The translations under genes were made by a program, and so were the position numbers. The notes beneath the pieces are model-generated. The model ran no database searches and was not told where the DNA came from. It saw nothing but the letters and a program-made list of their open reading frames with translations. Of a stretch of DNA of 64,000 bases, positions 58,961-64,000 are shown in pieces; within the stretch, counting starts at the first letter, position 1; the number at the start of each line of letters is the position of its first letter. This DNA comes from Paralichthys olivaceus (Eukaryota > Chordata > Actinopteri > Pleuronectiformes > Paralichthyidae): NCBI RefSeq assembly GCF_024713975.1, contig NC_091097.1, positions 4,686,361-4,750,360 of the forward strand, read 5' to 3'.

Positions 58961-60194
58961 TAAATGGCCACATGAGATTTTTAGAAGCTGCTGAGAATCT
59001 GTCATTTTAAACATAAAGCTCTGAAACTGCCTGTAATTGTCTTGTAAGGCAGGACAATAATACCACACGTTCATTATTCCATCTATAATGATAAACATCC
59101 GCAAACCTAAAACAAAGTCGTTTTTTCTACTTAAACCACTTTTACCACCTCGAGTGAAAATGCTTCAATGTGACACACTGAAAACAGCAAACATATTTTG
59201 TTATGTAATTGGATGGACTTGTTGCATTATCCTGCTGCACTTATGACAACTTATGAAAACAAAGACTGTTAATAAAAATGCTAAATTTTAAATAATCAAT
59301 TTCTCACTATATGTTTTACAGTGTTCTTTATTTAATGAGAGTTAATGAAAATCATTTATTTTCCATAAAACACAAAAACAGACAAAAAGCATCAGCTTCT
59401 AATTAAATCTTGTTTTGCATCTAAAGGACACTAAAGCGTTTTCCCTCCCGTCAGTGAATTAAGTAAATAATTTGAACGGCTCAGGGAGGAAATAAGAAGG
59501 TGTGTCTGACATGCCCGCAGAGGTCATTTAACAAACACAATGATGTCATGGGAAGTAACGTCTTCACAGCACTCGGTTTCCTATTCATGTGAACAGCTGA
59601 GCTGCTTTGGGGAGCTGAAACTTTCCTGCCCGAGTCTCATAAACCCACAAAAATCCCTCCCCAATTGTTTCCATTGTCTGCTTCACCTCTTCACGTGCAG
59701 TTTATAACACATCTTTATAACTGAGGTTATTGTTGCTGTCAGCAGAAGAAAGGCCCACACACTAAGTGAAAGGACCCGCTCTTGTTAAAGGTTTTGGATG
59801 ATTCTTCATTGTTCCACACGTATCTGAGAAAGAATGACATGAAAACAATCCACACATTGTTTCCAACAAGTTTCAGCTTCAACATGAAGCTTTGCTCATC
59901 TAAATAAATGCAGGCCTTGTTCTGTAAACTCAAATCAATTTAGCTGTCACTTATTTCATATATATAATCAGGCAATGGGTGGAGACCAAGTGAAACAAAC
60001 AGGGGCAGGACATGATGTATAATTCTGCTGTGGAAATCACACTGGTTTTGTTTACAGCAGATTGACATGGGCGCCGGCCCTTATCGCCAAAAGTGTTTGA
60101 ATCTTGTTGTCTTTCCAAGTTGATGTCTTCTTCGTGTATTCTTTTTTTGTGTCCATCTCTTTTAGAACTGTCAGAAAAAGTTCCACTCACTTGC
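58961..60194. other. Intergenic DNA, nothing recognised
   Basis: AT-rich with no exon or RNA gene recognised. Confidence 0.4.
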
Positions 60195-60395
60195 TATGAT
60201 TTTACGGCTGTGTTCTCACATGGGCTCGCTCTGATATTTTCCAGACATCTTACCAGGGGGCTGGAAGGACAAGTTCCAGTAAATGTCCGGAGCAGCTGAC
60301 CTGGGAATTTGCGTTCTCACATACAGTGCAGCCCCTGTGGATCATTTCAGGAAAAAGGTCCGGAGCTCAGTGCATGCCTGAAAGCAGCTCAATGC
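60195..60395. mobile_element. Dispersed repeat family C, copy 5
   Basis: TGTTCTCACATGGGCTCGCT, AAATGTCCGGAGCAGCTGAC, GTTCTCACATACAGTGCAG and GCATGCCTGAAAGCAGCTC match the terminal part of the other copies. Confidence 0.6.
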
Positions 60396-61789
60396 ACATC
60401 TTACAAACTGCAAGCCTTGATATGGATACGGCCCAGTCACATACAGTGGAATCGCTACATCCTTCTAGTGTTGCAGTGGGGATAACGACGGATGATGTCA
60501 AAGATGGAAACCTGACGCTGAACTTCAAACCAAGACCTGAGCTGTAGTTATCCACACAGGGGATCCTGTTAACCACTTCCGTGAAGTATGAAGTTCAACT
60601 TTAGGCTATAGTCTTGTCACGGTTGATTTTTCTTCTGAAACTGGTTTTGTGCTTGAAAAGATGCTTGTCTCACACACACGCTTGTCTTCCCCAAACCAAA
60701 ACATGTGAGGTCTTGCAGCATTTTTCTAACAGTGATGAGAAAACATCATATATGAGCCACCTGATCATACATCTTGAATCTATGTGACATTTTCAGCAAC
60801 AGTTCAAATGAACTAATGAGAAAATGCAGTTTCGTGTATAACACAAACCAGCAGGCCACCACCCTGGATTCCTCCCCCGCCCTCCCCCGGTCTCACCCTC
60901 CCTCCCGAGTGTAAACAGCGTCACTGTGAGCCCCAGAGGGGGAGGTGTGTTTGGATGAGACCTCGGGGTGCTTCTGTGGTGTTTATCAGCTGTGGACATT
61001 CCTCCGAGCGCTGCCTGGGGAAGGAGCACACAAGCTGCTGCGATGACGTACAGGAGACAATGGTGCGGAGTCAGTTCTCTGGCCCCCCTGCTGATTCAAA
61101 CAGGGTGTGAATGTGGGCCGCAGCACAAAAGAGCCGAGGCATTAAAACTGAGGCAAAACTGGAAGAGAAGGCCCAGAGAAAAACATGTGCCATTAATCTG
61201 TGAGATATTTAACTCCTCTTATTCACCAGAGGAAACTGAATCAGTAACTGAATCATGATTTAAACTGATTATAAAAGTGGGTTTGTGCAATCTTGTTGAG
61301 ACTGTGTCATTTGAAGGATTTCATAGTTTTTAATGATTGTTTTGGCTGTGAAACATTCTGCCAAATCAGCTCATTGACCCAGTATTAACCCAGGCATTAT
61401 ATCCCCTTTATTTGAATGAGAGATTAATAATGAGAATCAAATTGAGAAATGAGTGAGCATGGTTACTTGTTTTTGTTATGGTCAGATCAAGTCATTTTAG
61501 ACAACACCAAAAGATATCGTCAAAAGTGAATATATTGATTCAACTGTTAATTTAATGATATAATAAATGTACTATATGTTCCAACCAAAACAGTTTATCT
61601 GAATCAGTCAATAGTTTGTTGCATTTACAGCACAAACTCTCACTGTCAACAAGGAGTTGGACGACTTTTCTATACCGAACTGGCAAGTAAATATTTCCAA
61701 TAAATACATTTTGTATTTTGCATTTTCTAGAACCTTATTTCAATCCAAAGTACAGAACTTAATCCAACATAAATCAAGTATGTAACTAT
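60396..61789. other. Intergenic DNA, nothing recognised
   Basis: A GC-rich patch at 60860-61110 contains short ORFs only. Confidence 0.4.
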
Positions 61790-62097
61790 TCAATCAGTCA
61801 ATACAATTTTATTTGTATTACCCATATTAACAAATTACAATTCACCTCATAGTGCTCAACATGGTGCGACATCCTCTGCCCTTAACCCTCAACAAGATGA
61901 GAAAAACAAGGAGAGAACAAAACCCTCAGAGAGCCACAGTGGAAGTTTGAGAGAACCCTCTCTCAGGATGGACAGAAGTGCAATAGATAAGAAAAAAGAA
62001 AATATGCAGAAAGTTGTTGAGTGATGGTGAGCGTGCCTGTGGCTTGGTGCTGGAGAGATCATCCTAACAAACATATAAATGACAAAAATCCCAGTTT
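61790..62097 (+). repeat. Interspersed fish repeat
   Basis: AATACAATTTTATTTGTATT, GTGCGACATCCTCTGCCCTT and AACCCTCAACAAGATGAG match a widespread teleost repeat from memory. Confidence 0.55.
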
Positions 62098-62175
62098 CAG
62101 ATAGATAGACAGATATATATATAGATAGGTAGGTAGATAGATGGATAGATAGATAGATAGATAGATAAACAGATC

Positions 62176-62224
<49 letters not shown>

Positions 62225-62266
62225 CTAGATAGATAGATAGATAGGTAGATAGATAGATAGATAGTT
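62098..62266 (+). repeat. (TAGA)n tetranucleotide microsatellite
   Basis: About 40 near-perfect TAGA/GATA units over 169 bases with scattered substitutions. The minus-strand SIYLSIYL reading frame is an artefact. Confidence 0.95.
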
Positions 62267-63919
62267 TATGCAGACTGGTGGCGGGTCCTTGGCGAGAGGA
62301 AACCATGAGTTCTGGGAGGAGCAGGTTCCCACACCCAGAAGAAGAGACACACACATCACTCTAACACAAACAGTCCGACACTCAGGAAGGAAAGGGCTCT
62401 CTTTGGGCCTTTTTTTATCAGATCTGCGAGATCCTCGGCCCGTCCATCACACGCTGCTGTCCGGGAGGTGGAGACCCAACCCACACTCTTCTTCTTCATG
62501 TATGTATGTCAGATCCAGACGGCTGGAGTAGAGAACAGAAAAGGAAACTTCACCTGATGTTGCATTTATTGTGTATCTGTCTTCTGTGCCTTGTTTGACA
62601 ATTCACCTTGTTGACACCTGCAAGAAATTTCTTGGAAAATGTTTTTCCTCCCGTAGTTGTTTCCATTAGATTTTTGTCACTCAGACTCGTAGGATTTCAT
62701 TTTGTGGAAACTTGTAAGAAGCTTGTTCATATTGTCCCGAATGTTCCTTCTTGGGAGTTTCCCAAATTGTTTTAATTGGGGATGGGAAAAAAAGCTAAGC
62801 CAAGTGTCTTGATCACCCCCTGTAGGCTGGCTGGAGTACAATAATAAATACAGCCTCATCCATGGTTACAGAAGGGACATGGACCAAACTCAATGTCTCT
62901 CACAACCTTTGGGTTTTTTGTTGATATCAAAACAGGATGAAACGTCATGATTGGCAGCTGAGACGGTGTGTATCAGCAGGACCTCGACTCCGCAGCTCCA
63001 TCCAATGATCGCTGCTGTGCAGCCTCTGGCTCCACGAGAGTAAGATGGCAGCGTTTGTATCTGGGATACTCTGGCTTTATTTTTGCACAGTGGGAGGAAG
63101 TGGAGTCCATCTTTATTTACTTTTTTAGTTTTGCTTTTCCAGATGATGTGTTCTCATTTTATTCCAAACAAACAAATGTATTTGTTTGAAGCATGTTGAA
63201 GCATTTTCCATCCACTTTTGCGTACAGCCTTGAAATGTCCGAAAATGATCATTCTTTGCTGTTTTGCAAAGAAGAAAAAGAACTTGACTTAATTTTCTTA
63301 CTCTTGATTTAATATCAAACTGATTTTAATTTATTTTCTCTTAACTAAAGGATAAATGAAATAAATCAGTGGAACGAGTTCCACAGTGACAGCCATTAGT
63401 TCTAAACTGTGTTTCTGAGCGTCGCTCAGCTGACTCCTGGATGTGTAACAGCACCTCCTTGCTGACCTCATGGGACATCTCTGCAGTAACTCAAACAGTC
63501 TGAAGACACAAAGGAGACGGAGGATCACGTTAACCAAGTGCACAGTCCTTCACCCCACCTCACCCTCCCTCACCCCTCCCTCACCGCCCTCTGCCCAGCA
63601 CAGGCCGGTTCAGACTGAAATAAATATTCCCCTACGGGTCAGAGACTGACTCGAGGCACTTTTAAAAGAACATTGACGGTTGATGGAAACACACGTGCTC
63701 TATGTTTTTTTTAAGTCTGTGATCCTACTTGTTTTTCAGTGTCGAAGTTAACAAATGCAGTATTCTGGTTTACGATAAATGAACCAAGTGGACCCCCTGG
63801 AGTCCTTGTTCCTGCTCTTTGTGCTCCTTTTTTGAGTTTTTACCCTCATGAGGGCGCTGTGGACAAGAACTAACTAACTAACTTTATCGGAAATAAAGAC
63901 AATAATTTTTTTTTTCTTA
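62267..63919. other. Intergenic DNA, nothing recognised
   Basis: 62267-62350 may continue the repeat interrupted by the TAGA tract. The remainder is unassigned. Confidence 0.4.
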
Positions 63920-64000
63920 GGTCGTTTTCACACCTGAAAGTCTGAACCATGCTTCATCATCTTTGTTACATTGTTAACATTTGATCTGGTTAGTTTTAGT
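63920..64000 (-). mobile_element. Repeat family J, copy 2, cut by the window end
   Basis: An inverted copy of the end of 53971-54510, beginning TCGTTTTCACACCTGAAAGT and running off the window. Confidence 0.5.

Noticed and set aside
62098..62266. Tandem repeats as a possible CRISPR array
   Set aside because: Simple tetranucleotide repeats without spacers in a vertebrate genome.
62097..62354. 85-codon minus-strand ORF with SIYLSIYL repeats
   Set aside because: Translation of the TAGA microsatellite.

Overview
This is vertebrate nuclear DNA, most likely from a teleost fish. Three protein-coding genes are readable: a single-exon noggin gene on the minus strand at the left end (1400-2068), a six-exon phosphatidylcholine transfer protein gene (PCTP/StarD2) on the minus strand (39353-44425), and the single coding exon of TMEM100 on the plus strand (48733-49131). 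Spliced genes with GT/AG introns, AATAAA signals, long GT and TAGA microsatellites, tRNA-derived SINEs, L2-type LINE tails and several MITE families of kinds common in ray-finned fish all fit this. PCTP occupies only about 5 kb, as expected of a compact fish genome.

Layout. 1-1030: repeat and flank, with a 29-base G run. 1030-2190: noggin with its poly(A) signal and proximal promoter. 2190-39350: about 37 kb with no recognisable gene. It holds decayed LINEs, MITEs, SINEs, microsatellites and several non-repetitive stretches that could be noggin regulatory elements. 39350-44430: PCTP, with two MITEs in its introns. 44640-48640: a MITE, a GT microsatellite and the TMEM100 upstream region. 48643-49869: TMEM100 coding exon, 3' UTR and poly(A) signal. 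49870-64000: repeats, a purine-rich tract and unassigned intergenic DNA.

Gene context. From memory, the human 17q22 order is TMEM100 - PCTP - ANKFN1 - NOG, with TMEM100 opposite in strand to the others. The same order and relative strands are seen here, except that no ANKFN1 exon was recognised between PCTP and noggin. The three genes do not form an operon. Noggin is a secreted BMP antagonist, TMEM100 is a membrane protein linked in mammals to endothelial BMP/ALK1 signalling, and PCTP is a cytosolic lipid carrier.

The most informative structural observation is a family of TTAA-flanked MITEs. One copy sits inside a LINE reading frame, and removing it with one TTAA restores the frame, which shows the target-site duplication directly. 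I found no convincing new gene system. Candidate unknown ORFs, a strong hairpin and candidate regulatory stretches are reported with low to moderate confidence.
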